A stretch of DNA of 64,000 nucleotides. Origin: Azophilus sp965199705 (lineage in GTDB: Bacteria; Pseudomonadota; Gammaproteobacteria; Pseudomonadales; Azotimanducaceae). Made by a program: the position numbers and the translations under genes. Under the pieces are notes generated by a model. That model was not told the origin of the DNA, did not search any database, and saw only the letters and a list, made by a program, of their open reading frames with translations. The DNA lies in the NCBI GenBank assembly GCA_965199705.1, contig OZ241359.1:62001-126000 (forward strand), given 5' to 3'. The stretch's first letter is position 1. Each line of letters opens with the position of its first letter. This document shows, piece after piece, positions 35,426-44,240 of this stretch.

Positions 35426-35802
35426 CCGGCGTACACCGTCTCCGGATCGAATACGCGCTCGGCTATCACCGCGGCCTTTCCCGTATGCAGATCGATCTCG
35501 CGATAGAAACAACTCGCGTATCCCTCATGGCAGGCCGCCCCACCCACCTGCTCGACCTGTACCAGAATCGCGTCTCGATCACAGTCGTAAAACAGACGCT
35601 TCACACGTTGCACATGGCCGCTGGTTTCACCCTTGCGCCAAAGTTTCTGACGGCTACGGCTGTAGTAGCAGACGCGCCTTGTTGACAAGGTTTCCTCGTA
35701 TGCCGCCTGATTCATCCAGGCCAGCATCAAGACCTGGCCAGTGGCCAGATCCTGGGCAATGGCAGGAAGCAACTCGCTCCGGGAAAAATCGGGACTGTCC
35801 AT
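35422..35802 (-). CDS. hisI: Phosphoribosyl-AMP cyclohydrolase
   Basis: Third step of histidine synthesis. The ATG at 35802 (MDSPDFSRSELLPAIAQD) gives 126 residues; the longer frame starting inside the 16-base tandem repeat is unlikely. VLMLAWMNQAAYEETLSTRRVCYYSRSRQKLWRKGETSGHVQ and the zinc/magnesium site YDCDRDAILVQVEQVGGAACHEGYASCF are intact. It lacks the HisE half, which must be encoded elsewhere. Two-gene operon hisI-hisG. Confidence 0.92.
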   Translation of the reverse strand: MDSPDFSRSELLPAIAQDLATGQVLMLAWMNQAAYEETLSTRRVCYYSRSRQKLWRKGETSGHVQRVKRLFYDCDRDAILVQVEQVGGAACHEGYASCFYREIDLHTGKAAVIAERVFDPETVYAG

Positions 35803-35880
35803 GGGGCTGGCCGGCCAGGCTGGAAAGCAGCGCATCATAGCATCGTCGGCCCGCCCGCTCTCGCTGCCACGCCAACGGCA

Positions 35881-35928
35881 ATATTCAGCCAGATGCATAT
35901 TCAGCCAGATGCGTATTCAGCCAGATGC
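35881..35928 (+). repeat. Three tandem 16-base repeats
   Basis: ATATTCAGCCAGATGC at 35881-35896 and 35897-35912, then GTATTCAGCCAGATGC at 35913-35928. They lie between hisI (leftward) and the MerR-TPR gene (rightward), where promoters or operator sites are expected. No spacer sequences, so this is not a CRISPR. Confidence 0.9.
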
Positions 35929-36086
35929 GTTGGCCCGAAGCCGCAAGTCGGGTAAATTGTCCTCTCGACTGGCCCGCGTGTTTCACCAAGCAACTTGATG
36001 TCGTCTGCTATCTACCGGTTGCGTTGTTCGGCAAAGCCCTGTCGCGGGGCCAGAGCAGGCTGGCCGCAGTTTTCGAGCGCATTTCG

Positions 36087-36914
36087 ATGAGCCGCTACAG
36101 CACGCGCAAGGCAGCCGAACTGGTGGGCATGGCGCCACACCAGATACGGCGATGCGTTCGCCGCAAGCTGCTGGCCCCCGACAGGGGCCCCAGGGGCGCC
36201 TTCCGGTTCGGATTTCAGGACCTGGTAACGCTGCGCACGATCAAGGCACTGCAGGACGCCAACATCAGCGCCCGCCAGGTATTCGAAACTCTGGACCGCC
36301 TCAGTCAAGATGCAGAGCAGTCGGCGCCTGCCTCCGCCTTGCGCTTCGTGCCGGCAGCCGGGCGGGTTCTGATTCGCGCCCAGGCTCAAATCTGGGATCC
36401 GGAAACCGGTCAGCGCTTCCTTGATCTATCAGACGCGGACCACCAGGATTCCGTGTGCCCCCTTTGGAATGGCGACTTCTCCGCAGACGCCGATCCGGAA
36501 GGGCTCAGTGCCGAAGCCTGGTACCGCCTGGGCGTCGAGCTGGAAGGCTGGGACACGAAGCGGGCAAAAGAAGCCTACGAGCATGCGCTCGCCAGGGACC
36601 CGGGCCACGCGGACGCCCTCGTGAATCTGGGCCGGCTGCACCAGATCAAGGGCAACCTGCCTGCTGCCAAACGTCACTATGAATCGGCGGTGAGCCATGA
36701 GCCGGAGCATCAATCCGGCAACTACAACCTGGGCACGATCTTCGATGAACTGGACGAGCCGGAATTGGCCGCCGAGTATTATCTACGGGCGCCGGACCTC
36801 GCCAACGCTCACTTCAATCTGGCCCGCATCTGCCAGGAGCGAGGTGACGAAGTAGGCTATCGTCGCCACCTGCAACGCTACGGGGAACTGAAAGTCGGGG
36901 AACCTGGGGGGTAG
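36087..36914 (+). CDS. MerR-type HTH protein with TPR repeats
   Basis: 275 residues from the ATG at 36087. Residues 1-70 form a MerR-like winged helix (STRKAAELVGMAPHQIRRCVRRKLLAPDRGPRGAFRFGFQDL), with the dimer helix after it. Residues about 145-265 contain tetratricopeptide repeats (AWYRLGVELE, ADALVNLGRLHQIKGNLPAAKRHYESAV, SGNYNLGTIFDELDEPELAAEYY, AHFNLARICQERGDEVGYRRH). Likely a DNA-binding regulator with a protein-interaction arm. An upstream in-frame extension reaching the 16-base repeats is rejected. Confidence 0.8.
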   Translation: MSRYSTRKAAELVGMAPHQIRRCVRRKLLAPDRGPRGAFRFGFQDLVTLRTIKALQDANISARQVFETLDRLSQDAEQSAPASALRFVPAAGRVLIRAQAQIWDPETGQRFLDLSDADHQDSVCPLWNGDFSADADPEGLSAEAWYRLGVELEGWDTKRAKEAYEHALARDPGHADALVNLGRLHQIKGNLPAAKRHYESAVSHEPEHQSGNYNLGTIFDELDEPELAAEYYLRAPDLANAHFNLARICQERGDEVGYRRHLQRYGELKVGEPGG

Positions 36915-36978
36915 CAGCCTGCGCCGCAGGAATTCACGGCTGCAAATCCGCTTTTGCGACTTCCTGCGGCGCAGGCTG
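36915..36978. repeat. REP-like inverted repeat, short copy (probable bidirectional terminator)
   Basis: CAGCCTGCGCCGCAGGAA (36915-36932) and its reverse complement TTCCTGCGGCGCAGGCTG (36961-36978) flank 28 bases. It starts on the base after the MerR-TPR stop and ends 10 bases before the feoB stop, so it fills the convergent spacer. Its inner sequence joins the right-arm and left-arm sequences of the 18.4-kb copy, as if the middle of that element had been removed. Confidence 0.8.
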
Positions 36979-36988
36979 TCAGCCCGAA

Positions 36989-39073
36989 TCAGGACAGTTG
37001 CAGCACCGGAATCAGCCGCCTCTGGCGCCTGCGGCCCCAGACAATCAGCGAGATGAAGCCAGCCGCTGCCAGGCTGAGGACAAGCAGCAGCCAGCCGGCT
37101 GCCGTTGCCGGCGATGCGGCAAAGACGCCGACCTGATAGCAGACCACTGCCGCCGTATAGGCCATCAGGAACGACCAACCGGTCGAGAAAACCGCCCAGA
37201 ACGACCCGATCTCCTTGTAGATCACGCCAATGGTCGCAGCGCACGGCATGTACAGCAGAATGAACAGCAAATAGCTGAAGGCGCCCAGACTGCCATGAAA
37301 GCTGTTCTGCATGGCGGTCAGCGTGCCGGGCGCCACCTCGTGCATCTGCGCCGCGGCAGCCACATCCGTTACTTCGTCCAAACGAATGCCGAGCGGATTG
37401 GCCAGAGCATCGCCAAGCACCGCCAGGTTGGCCGGCACGCTCGCAACCGCCTGTCCGAGCAATGCCCCGGGTTCCGTATCGGCAGCGTCCGCCGTCGGCG
37501 CATACAAGGCGTCCAGGGTGCCGACCACCACTTCCTTGGCGAAGATTCCGGTAAAGATGCCAACCGTGGCCGGCCAGTTGTCTTCGTCTATGCCGAACGG
37601 GGAGAAGATCGGCGTAACTGCCTTGCCGAAAACCGAGAGCATGGACTTCTCCGTGTTCTGATTGCCGATGCTCCCGTCAACGCCGATGGTATTGACCATA
37701 TTCAGGCAAATCACCACCAGCACGATCGCCTTGCCCGCCCGCACGACAAAGCCCTTGAGTCGCTGCCAGGTGTGGATGGCCAGGCCCTTCAGAGTAGGCA
37801 GATGATAGGCCGGCAACTCCATTACAAAGGCGCCCCGGCTTTCCTGAATCAGGTACTTGCGAACGATCAGCGCCGAGACCACAGCAATGGCGATGCCGAT
37901 CAGGTAGAGCGCGAACACCAGATTCTGGCCGCCAACAGGGAAAAACACCGCAGCGAACAGGGCATAGACAGTCAGCCGCGCGCCACAGGACATGTAGGGC
38001 GCCATGATGGTGGTCAGGATGCGGTCCGGTTCCCGCTCCAGGCTCCGGGTCGCCATCACTGCCGGCACATTACAACCCAGCCCCACAATCAGGGGCACGA
38101 AGGATTTGCCAGGCAACCCGAGCCGGCTCATGAGACGGTCGATGACGAAAGCCACCCTGCCCATGTAGCCGCAATCTTCGAGAAAGGTCAGGGCCAGAAA
38201 CAGACAGGCAATCACCGGAATGAAGGTGCCGACCAACTGCACGCCGCCGCCAACGCCATCCGCCAGAAAGCCGATCAACCAGGGCGGCAGCCCCCATGCC
38301 AGGAATATCTGGCGCGGCCCCTCGACAAAGAGAGCAGCCCCGGCGAGATCAAAGAAGTCAATGAAGGCGGAGCCTGCGTTGATGGAGAACAGGAACATCA
38401 GATATATCGCCGCCAGAAAGGCCGGAAATGCAAGCCAGCGATTCAGCAACACCCGATCCAGCATCTCGGTGATGCTGCGCCTGGGCGCCGTCCATTGCGC
38501 GCAAGCAGCCAGCAGTACGTCGATCTCCTGGTATCGCGCAGTCATGTCCGCCGCCGGCTGGCGCGGACGCGGACGCCTGGCCTGGCGCAGCTTCGCCGTT
38601 ATGCCGAGCAGGTCGCTCAACCCCCGGCTGCGGCTTGCCACCAGTGGCACAACCGGGCATCCCATCCGCTCACTCAGGGCCGCGCTGTCGATCTGCCATC
38701 CGCGACGCTCGGCAACATCCATCATGTTCAGGGCGAGCACGACCCGACGCCCCTGTTCCAGCAGTTCCAGGGTCAGCCCGAGACCGCGGGAAAGCGCCGA
38801 AGCATCCACGATATTGATGACCAGATCGTCGCGATGCTCGGCCAGATGTTGCCGGGCAATCTTCTCGTCCATGGCCTCGCCGACGTCGGTCAAGCTGTAG
38901 AGACCGGGCAGATCGATCAGATCCACGGACTCTCCGGCAAGCTGCACGCGCCCGACCTTGCGTTCCACCGTTACGCCGGGCCAGTTGCCGACCCGCTGAC
39001 GGGCGCCAGTCAGGGCGTTGAACAAGGTGGATTTGCCGCAGTTGGGATTGCCCGCGAGGAGAACGGCGGTCAC
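36989..39073 (-). CDS. feoB: Ferrous iron transporter FeoB
   Basis: Inner-membrane Fe(II) permease with an N-terminal G domain. GTG at 39073 overlaps the feoA stop (GTGA) and gives 694 residues; a longer frame across feoA is rejected. G1 AGNPNCGKSTLFNALTG, switch GNWPGVTVERKVG, G3 DLPGLYSL, G4 NMMD are present. Two Gate regions follow (FVPLIVGLGCNVPAVMATRSLE and CGARLTVYALFAAVFF, then FTGIFAKEVVVGTLDALYAP), the transport core. Confidence 0.95.
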   Translation of the reverse strand: MTAVLLAGNPNCGKSTLFNALTGARQRVGNWPGVTVERKVGRVQLAGESVDLIDLPGLYSLTDVGEAMDEKIARQHLAEHRDDLVINIVDASALSRGLGLTLELLEQGRRVVLALNMMDVAERRGWQIDSAALSERMGCPVVPLVASRSRGLSDLLGITAKLRQARRPRPRQPAADMTARYQEIDVLLAACAQWTAPRRSITEMLDRVLLNRWLAFPAFLAAIYLMFLFSINAGSAFIDFFDLAGAALFVEGPRQIFLAWGLPPWLIGFLADGVGGGVQLVGTFIPVIACLFLALTFLEDCGYMGRVAFVIDRLMSRLGLPGKSFVPLIVGLGCNVPAVMATRSLEREPDRILTTIMAPYMSCGARLTVYALFAAVFFPVGGQNLVFALYLIGIAIAVVSALIVRKYLIQESRGAFVMELPAYHLPTLKGLAIHTWQRLKGFVVRAGKAIVLVVICLNMVNTIGVDGSIGNQNTEKSMLSVFGKAVTPIFSPFGIDEDNWPATVGIFTGIFAKEVVVGTLDALYAPTADAADTEPGALLGQAVASVPANLAVLGDALANPLGIRLDEVTDVAAAAQMHEVAPGTLTAMQNSFHGSLGAFSYLLFILLYMPCAATIGVIYKEIGSFWAVFSTGWSFLMAYTAAVVCYQVGVFAASPATAAGWLLLVLSLAAAGFISLIVWGRRRQRRLIPVLQLS

Positions 39074-39333
39074 GGCTTCTCCAGCAAAAGACAATCGGCT
39101 TCGCTTGGGCGAAGGAGCAGGGAATAGTTGCGAAAACGGATTTCGGCGGGGTCGCCCAGGGGCGCGAACCGCTTCAGTTCCAGGAGCGTACCCGGCGTCA
39201 GACCAAAGCGCTGCAGGCGACACCCATAAGGGGAATCCACGGCACAGGCCACGATCCTGGCGCGATCGCCCGGGCGCATGTCGCGCAGGTGAAAGTGGCG
39301 GGGAGCAGGATCACTCCTTGCACTCGCGGACAC
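39070..39333 (-). CDS. feoA: Ferrous iron transport accessory protein FeoA
   Basis: 87-residue SH3-like protein that assists FeoB. LRDMRPGDRARIVACAVDSPYGCRLQRFGLTPGTLLELKRFAPLGDPAEIRF is the FeoA domain. It begins 4 bases after the fur stop and overlaps feoB, so fur-feoA-feoB form one operon. Confidence 0.92.
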   Translation of the reverse strand: MSASARSDPAPRHFHLRDMRPGDRARIVACAVDSPYGCRLQRFGLTPGTLLELKRFAPLGDPAEIRFRNYSLLLRPSEADCLLLEKP

Positions 39334-39337
39334 TGGG

Positions 39338-39742
39338 TCATTCCTTGCGCTTGCGGACGTAGAGCACGAGCTGGTGGTCCACCAACTCGAACCCGTGGTC
39401 TTTCACGATCTGCTGCTGCAAGCTCTCGATTTGATCGCTGACGAACTCGACGACCCGGCCTGTGTCCACATCCACCATGTGATCGTGATGCTCGCCGCTC
39501 GCCAACTCATAAACGGCATGGCCATCATCAAAATTGTGGCGCTCGACGATACCGGCGTCCACGAACTGCGTCAGCACCCGATAAACCGTCGCCAGCCCAC
39601 AGGAATCGTCCTGCCCCAATAGTTGCCGATACACGTCCTCGGCACTCAGGTGGCGTGGCTCGGACTCGTGAAGCACCTCCAGCACCTTGAGGCGCGGCAT
39701 GGTGACCTTGAGCCCCGCCCGCTTCAGATCGGACGCCTTCAT
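39338..39742 (-). CDS. fur: Ferric uptake regulator
   Basis: Iron-responsive repressor. ATG at 39742 (MKASDLKRAGLKVTMPRLKVLEVL), 134 residues. Recognition helix CGLATVYRVLTQF, and HHDHMVDVDTGRVVEF with the metal ligands. The C-terminal CxxC zinc site seen in some Fur proteins is absent. Being the first gene of the feo operon suggests autoregulated coupling of iron sensing to Fe(II) uptake; no clear Fur box was made out in the 42-base spacer upstream. Confidence 0.93.
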   Translation of the reverse strand: MKASDLKRAGLKVTMPRLKVLEVLHESEPRHLSAEDVYRQLLGQDDSCGLATVYRVLTQFVDAGIVERHNFDDGHAVYELASGEHHDHMVDVDTGRVVEFVSDQIESLQQQIVKDHGFELVDHQLVLYVRKRKE

Positions 39743-39784
39743 GGCGGGCAAGTTAACCCAGGGACCAGAGAGAGTCCACAAACA

Positions 39785-40225
39785 TCAGGGCAGCTCACCG
39801 CGCACGTAATGCTCCAGGTGATCGATGGTGTCCGCCTGTTCGTCGATGATGGCGGAGAAGAGATCGCGCAGGCTCAGCATGCCGGCAACCACGCCCTCGT
39901 CAATCACCGGCAGGTGGCGAATGTGATGCCGCTTCATCAAGCTCACGCACTCGTCGATGTGTACGTCGGAAGAGACGGAGACGACTTCCCGGGTCATGAT
40001 TTCCGACACCCGCGTGCGTCTTGAGGACTTGTCCTTCAAGATCACCTTGCGGGTGTAATCGCGTTCCGAAATGATGCCGACGGGATGGTTGTCCTGCATC
40101 ACCAGCAGGGCGCCGACCTCCTTCTCAGCCATCATGGTGATGGCGTTATAGACGGTCTCGATGGGATCAACGCTGAATATCTCGCCGCTGCCCTTGCGCT
40201 TGAGGATGTTCCGAACCAATTGCAT
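39785..40225 (-). CDS. CBS-domain pair protein
   Basis: 146 residues consisting of two CBS motifs (a Bateman module): ETVYNAITMMAEKEVGALLVMQDNHPVGIISERDYTRKVI and DVHIDECVSLMKRHHIRHLPVIDEGVVAGMLSLRDLFSAI. Such stand-alone modules bind adenine nucleotides and act as sensors; the partner is unknown. It lies directly upstream of fur on the same strand, 42 bases away. Confidence 0.85.
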   Translation of the reverse strand: MQLVRNILKRKGSGEIFSVDPIETVYNAITMMAEKEVGALLVMQDNHPVGIISERDYTRKVILKDKSSRRTRVSEIMTREVVSVSSDVHIDECVSLMKRHHIRHLPVIDEGVVAGMLSLRDLFSAIIDEQADTIDHLEHYVRGELP

Positions 40226-40252
40226 CCCGGGCTCCCGACGATTGCTGCCTGC

Positions 40253-40507
40253 TCAATCTGCCATGAACCGGGGTATATTGAAAGGCCGCGCTGACGTGTT
40301 GCGGTCAAGAAAGGTAAAGGTCTCAAGAACAACCGGCACCGAAGTGTAGAGGGGAATCGCCGCGCCGATGACCTGGTTCCAGGTATCCACGGCCTGCCCA
40401 TGAAGCGAGTCGCGGACCAACGGCGCCGCCGACGAGGCCTGCTCAAGACAGATAAAATGCGCCTCTCGGATGCGCACAGACAGTCCGTCGTATAAGCGAT
40501 CAAGCAT
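40253..40507 (-). pseudogene. Decayed PIN-domain (VapC-like) fragment
   Basis: 84-residue frame whose middle reads SSAAPLVRDSLHGQAVDTWN, then IPLYTSVPVVLETFTFLDRN. This resembles the N-terminal half of PIN toxins (D-T-S-A-x-x-A-L...H-x-x-A-x-x-x-W...PL-x-T-S-x-x-V-L-x-E-T-x-x-L-L), with the first catalytic Asp replaced and the C-terminal acidic residues missing. The fragment overlaps the first bases of the SMP-30 gene and is probably not functional. Confidence 0.4.
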
Positions 40508-41360
40508 GGAAAAACTGGCCGAAGGCTATGGTCTGGTGGAGGCGCCGCTGTGGAGCGACGGGCGCGGGCTGCTGTTCAGCGATGTGCTGTTCGGCGGCGT
40601 CTATTGCCTCGCCGAAGACGGCCAGGTCTCGCAGGTATTCGAGCATCGGCGGGGCATAGGCGGCATGGCGCTGCATGCTGCGGGGGGCGTGATCGTGAGT
40701 GGTCGCAACATCTCGTTCAAGCCCTTCTCCGGCGGCCCTACCCAGGTTCTGCTGGCGCGTGATGAAGCGGCCGGGCTGGTGGGCTTCAACGACCTCACCA
40801 CCGATGCCGCGGGCCGCATCTACGCTGGGTCTCTGGGCAACAGCCCGGTATTCGACGATGGCCGGGCGCCGCGCGCCGGCGATCTCTACAGATTGGACCT
40901 GGACGGTTCCGCGCATCGGGTAGCGCACGACATCGTGCTCACCAATGGCCTCGGCTTTTCGCCGGACGGCGGCGTCCTCTATCACGCGGATTCCGAGCGT
41001 GACGCGGTATTCCAATACGACGTGCAAGACCAGGGCGACCTCGGCGAAAAGCGCCTGTTCACAGAGACGGGGCGGGGTGCGCCGGATGGGCTGGCCGTGT
41101 CCGAGGATGGTCGGGTCTGGGTAGCCCTGGCCGGCGGCTCGAGCGTGGCGGCCTATTCGCCCGCCGGCGTGGAGGAAGAATTCTTGCCGATTGATGAACC
41201 CATGTGCACCAGTGTGTGCTTTGGCGGGCGAGACAGACGCGACCTCTATGTGGTTTCCGGCTCCCGCGGCAGCGCCAGCGAGCGGGCGGGCGCCGTCTAT
41301 CGCACGCGACTACCGGTAGCCGGCGCACCCGTATCCGAGGCGCGCGTGCCGGTGCGCTGA
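40506..41360 (+). CDS. SMP-30/gluconolactonase family protein
   Basis: 284-residue six-bladed beta-propeller hydrolase, probably a lactonase that needs a divalent metal. EAPLWSDGRGLLFSDVLFGGVYCL (metal Glu), GFNDLTTDAAGRIYAGSLG (metal Asn) and TNGLGFSPDGGVLYHADSE (metal and catalytic Asp) are in place. The ATG at 40506 is used; an upstream ATG at 40470 adds 12 unlike residues. Substrate unknown. Confidence 0.85.
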   Translation: MEKLAEGYGLVEAPLWSDGRGLLFSDVLFGGVYCLAEDGQVSQVFEHRRGIGGMALHAAGGVIVSGRNISFKPFSGGPTQVLLARDEAAGLVGFNDLTTDAAGRIYAGSLGNSPVFDDGRAPRAGDLYRLDLDGSAHRVAHDIVLTNGLGFSPDGGVLYHADSERDAVFQYDVQDQGDLGEKRLFTETGRGAPDGLAVSEDGRVWVALAGGSSVAAYSPAGVEEEFLPIDEPMCTSVCFGGRDRRDLYVVSGSRGSASERAGAVYRTRLPVAGAPVSEARVPVR

Positions 41361-41424
41361 CGCGAGTACGCACAGACGGACAAGATCCTGCGCGATCATC
41401 GCGGCGCCTGGCGCAATATCCGGG

Positions 41425-42405
41425 TCAACCCTCCGGATCCAGGCCGCGCGCCGCCAGAAACGCCCTGTCGAACAAGCTCGATTGATACTTGTGCCCGGTG
41501 TCCGTCAGCACGGTAACAATCGTGTGGCCCGGGCCGAGCCTTGCAGCCACGGCCAGGGCGGCGCAGATGTTGACGCCAGTACTGGAACCGAAAAACCAGC
41601 CGTAGTCGCGCAACAGCCGGTAAACCATGCGCACCATTTCCTGATCCGATATCTGCACGGCGTCGTCTATGTCAGCGCCGGCAAGGTTGTCCGTCACCCG
41701 GCTGTTGCCGATGCCCTCGGTGATGGACGGCCCCGGCGTCATGGACGCTTCGCCTGTGGTCACCCAGTTGTAGAGCGCGCTGCCGTGCGGGTCCGCAAGC
41801 ACGACACGCACGTCCGGATTCTGCTCCTTGAGATACAGCGAAACGCCCGCCAGGGTGCCGCCCGTGCCAACCGAACAGGTGAAGGCGTCCACGCGCCCGC
41901 CGGTTTGCGCCCAGATCTCCGGGCCGGTGGATTCGTAGTGCGCCAGTCGATTGGCAGTGTTGTCGAATTGATTGGTCCAGACCGCATTGGGCAGCGACGC
42001 CGCATAGCGGCCCGCCTGCTTCTGGTAGTTCATCTCGTCCCGATACGGCAAGGTGGGCACGACGCGCACCTCCGCGCCGAGGGTGCGCAGTATGTTCACC
42101 TTCTCGGCAGATTGGTTGTCGGGCATGTAGATCACACAGGGATAGCCACGCTCGTGGCATATGTGCGCCAGCCCGATGCCGGTGTTGCCGGCTGTACCCT
42201 CGACCACCGTTCCACCGGGCCGCAGGGCGCCGGACCGCTCATGTTCCCGAACCATCCACAGGGCGGCGCGATCCTTGATCGAACCACCCGGATTCATGAA
42301 CTCCGCCTTGCCAAGAATCTCGCAACCCGTGGCCTCGCACAGGGCGGGGAAGCGAATCAGTGGCGTATCACCAACACACCCGGAAAATCCATCTCGCACG
42401 CGCAT
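41425..42405 (-). CDS. Cysteine synthase-family PLP enzyme
   Basis: 326-residue fold-type II PLP enzyme. GDTPLIRF, NPGGSIKDRAALWMV (Schiff-base Lys), EGTAGNTGIGLAHI (substrate loop) and the phosphate-binding SVGTGGTLAGV are intact. It resembles CysK-like O-acetylserine sulfhydrylases, but the segments around residues 112-150 and the C-terminus differ from ordinary CysK, so cystathionine beta-synthase-like or desulfhydrase activity is possible. Confidence 0.82.
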   Translation of the reverse strand: MRVRDGFSGCVGDTPLIRFPALCEATGCEILGKAEFMNPGGSIKDRAALWMVREHERSGALRPGGTVVEGTAGNTGIGLAHICHERGYPCVIYMPDNQSAEKVNILRTLGAEVRVVPTLPYRDEMNYQKQAGRYAASLPNAVWTNQFDNTANRLAHYESTGPEIWAQTGGRVDAFTCSVGTGGTLAGVSLYLKEQNPDVRVVLADPHGSALYNWVTTGEASMTPGPSITEGIGNSRVTDNLAGADIDDAVQISDQEMVRMVYRLLRDYGWFFGSSTGVNICAALAVAARLGPGHTIVTVLTDTGHKYQSSLFDRAFLAARGLDPEG

Positions 42406-42447
42406 GGGCCGAATCCACTGACAACCGGCAATCCTGGGCGTTGGCGC

Positions 42448-43047
42448 CTATGCCGGAAGCGCCTGACGCTCGAACACCAACACGAAGGTAACCGGCGCCG
42501 CCTTGCTGATGCTTGGCAGGCCGGCGATTTCACGCAATGCTTCCACGCCAGCTACATAACCGACCGAACCGGCATGGACGATGGCGGGCGCGCGCGTCGC
42601 AACCAGCATCCGATCATTGCCGAGCCGGCTCACCAGAAGATCCAGCGGCTGCGCCAATACCTGGCCGTTGATGCGCACCTCGGCATTCACCTGATGCACA
42701 GCCGCTGACCCGGCCGGCAGGCGCTGAAAGTCAGCCATGTCCACCTCGGCGACTACTTCCACCGAGGGAAAGCTGACCACGTTGAAGAGCAGCTCGCGCA
42801 TGCGTTCGTCGCGGATCGGGATGCGCGTATCGACACTGGCCAGATCGATGGAAATTGCCACCTCGCCAGCCGCCGAGACGGCGCCGGAAAGTCGCTTGAA
42901 CCCATGCACTTCACCAATGTCGCCCGCCTTCACGGTAACGAAGGAGACGCGCGACAGATCGTTGTTCAGCACCCAGGCGTCCGCCCCGACGAACCCCGGC
43001 AAGAGCCAGAGAAGCCACGCGCTCATCAAGCCGATTCGCACTTTCAA
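42448..43047 (-). CDS. YceI family periplasmic protein
   Basis: 199 residues with a cleavable signal peptide (about residues 1-22, hydrophobic AWLLWLLPGFVGADA). The mature part is a lipocalin-like YceI domain: WVLNNDLSRVSFVTVKAGDIGEVHGFKRLSGAV, VDTRIPIRDERMRELLFNV, SFPSVEVVAEVD. Family members bind isoprenoid or amphiphilic ligands in the periplasm. It is transcribed away from cobS. Confidence 0.88.
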   Translation of the reverse strand: MKVRIGLMSAWLLWLLPGFVGADAWVLNNDLSRVSFVTVKAGDIGEVHGFKRLSGAVSAAGEVAISIDLASVDTRIPIRDERMRELLFNVVSFPSVEVVAEVDMADFQRLPAGSAAVHQVNAEVRINGQVLAQPLDLLVSRLGNDRMLVATRAPAIVHAGSVGYVAGVEALREIAGLPSISKAAPVTFVLVFERQALPA

Positions 43048-43247
43048 TGCCGCCTCCGTGCAACAGACGCCGATGCGCCATCATAACCCAGCGTTTTGCC
43101 GGTCCGCCGGGCCCGGTCGCCGATCAAGCACCTCGGTACTGACTCCTGTTCCTGACCGGGGACGGCCCGCAACCGGTTCAAGCTACCCTTTGCCTCTGCG
43201 TTCCGTAGAATAGTGCGCCTTCCCAGCGCAGACAGGAGCCGGCCGCC

Positions 43248-44240
43248 ATGGACTCGGGCTTATCACCGGACCTGATCCCGGACACGACCGTTTCGGCGCA
43301 TGAGGCTTTTGGCCTGGATCAAGACCTCGCTGTGCCCGCTTTCTCCCGACGCACTGCGCATGTGCCGGAAATTGACTCCGACTATCGCTTCGACCGCGAC
43401 ACCACGCTGGCAATTCTCGCCGGATTCACGCACAACCGACGGGTGATGATCCAGGGCTATCACGGCACCGGCAAGTCCACTCATGTCGAGCAGGTGGCGG
43501 CGCGCCTCAACTGGCCGTGCATCCGGGTGAATCTGGACAGCCACATCAGCCGCATCGATCTGGTTGGCAAGGACGCCATCGTGATCGAGGATGGCCAGCA
43601 GATCACCCAGTTCAAGGAAGGCATCCTGCCCTGGGCATTGCAGCACCCGGTCGCCCTGTGCTTTGACGAATATGACGCAGGCCGGCCAGACGTGATGTTT
43701 GTGATTCAGCGCGTTCTGGAAGTGGAAGGCAAGCTCACCTTGCTGGACCAGAATCAGGTGATTGCGCCACATCCCTGCTTCCGCCTGTTCTCCACCACCA
43801 ATACCGTCGGGCTGGGTGACACCACCGGCCTCTATCACGGCACCCAGCAGATCAACCAGGGTCAAATGGATCGCTGGAGCATCGTCACAACGCTCAATTA
43901 CCTTGAGCACGACGCCGAGACCGAGATCATCCTCGGCAAGGCCAAGTCTTACGCAACCACAGACGCTGGCCGACGCAGCGTGTCGAACATGGTCTCGGTG
44001 GCCGACCTCACCCGCCGGGGCTTCATCAACGGCGATGTCTCGGTGGTGATGTCTCCCCGCACCGTACTGACCTGGGCGGAAAATACGGAGATATTCGGCG
44101 ATATGGGCTTCGCCTTCCGGCTGACCTTCCTGAACAGGTGTGACGAAATCGAAAGGCCGACCGTCGCCGAATACTATCAGCGATGCATCGGCGAAGACCT
44201 GGGCGATGCGACCGCTGGCATCAGGTTGCGAGGCGCGTGA
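43248..44240 (+). CDS. cobS: Aerobic cobaltochelatase subunit CobS
   Basis: MoxR-type AAA+ ATPase that, with CobT, drives cobalt insertion by CobN. 330 residues. MIQGYHGTGKSTHVEQVAARL (Walker A), ALCFDEYDAGRPDVMFVIQRVLE (Walker B), LFSTTNTVGLGDTTGLYHGT (sensor), all characteristic of CobS. SD-like CAGGAG lies 10 bases before the ATG. The stop overlaps the cobT GTG. CobN is not within the window. Confidence 0.93.
   Translation: MDSGLSPDLIPDTTVSAHEAFGLDQDLAVPAFSRRTAHVPEIDSDYRFDRDTTLAILAGFTHNRRVMIQGYHGTGKSTHVEQVAARLNWPCIRVNLDSHISRIDLVGKDAIVIEDGQQITQFKEGILPWALQHPVALCFDEYDAGRPDVMFVIQRVLEVEGKLTLLDQNQVIAPHPCFRLFSTTNTVGLGDTTGLYHGTQQINQGQMDRWSIVTTLNYLEHDAETEIILGKAKSYATTDAGRRSVSNMVSVADLTRRGFINGDVSVVMSPRTVLTWAENTEIFGDMGFAFRLTFLNRCDEIERPTVAEYYQRCIGEDLGDATAGIRLRGA

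Noticed and set aside
35881..35928. CRISPR array
   Set aside because: The 16-base units are directly adjacent with no spacers, only three copies, and no cas gene is near.
36998..39127. A 709-codon open frame opposite feoB and a 576-codon frame opposite yhdP (11904-13634)
   Set aside because: High third-position GC on the coding strand keeps the antisense frame open. The translations are His/Arg/Gln-rich, match no family, and lie opposite well-recognised genes.
43048..43247. Cobalamin riboswitch upstream of cobS
   Set aside because: No B12-box-like sequence was found in the spacer; the only clear element is the Shine-Dalgarno before the ATG.
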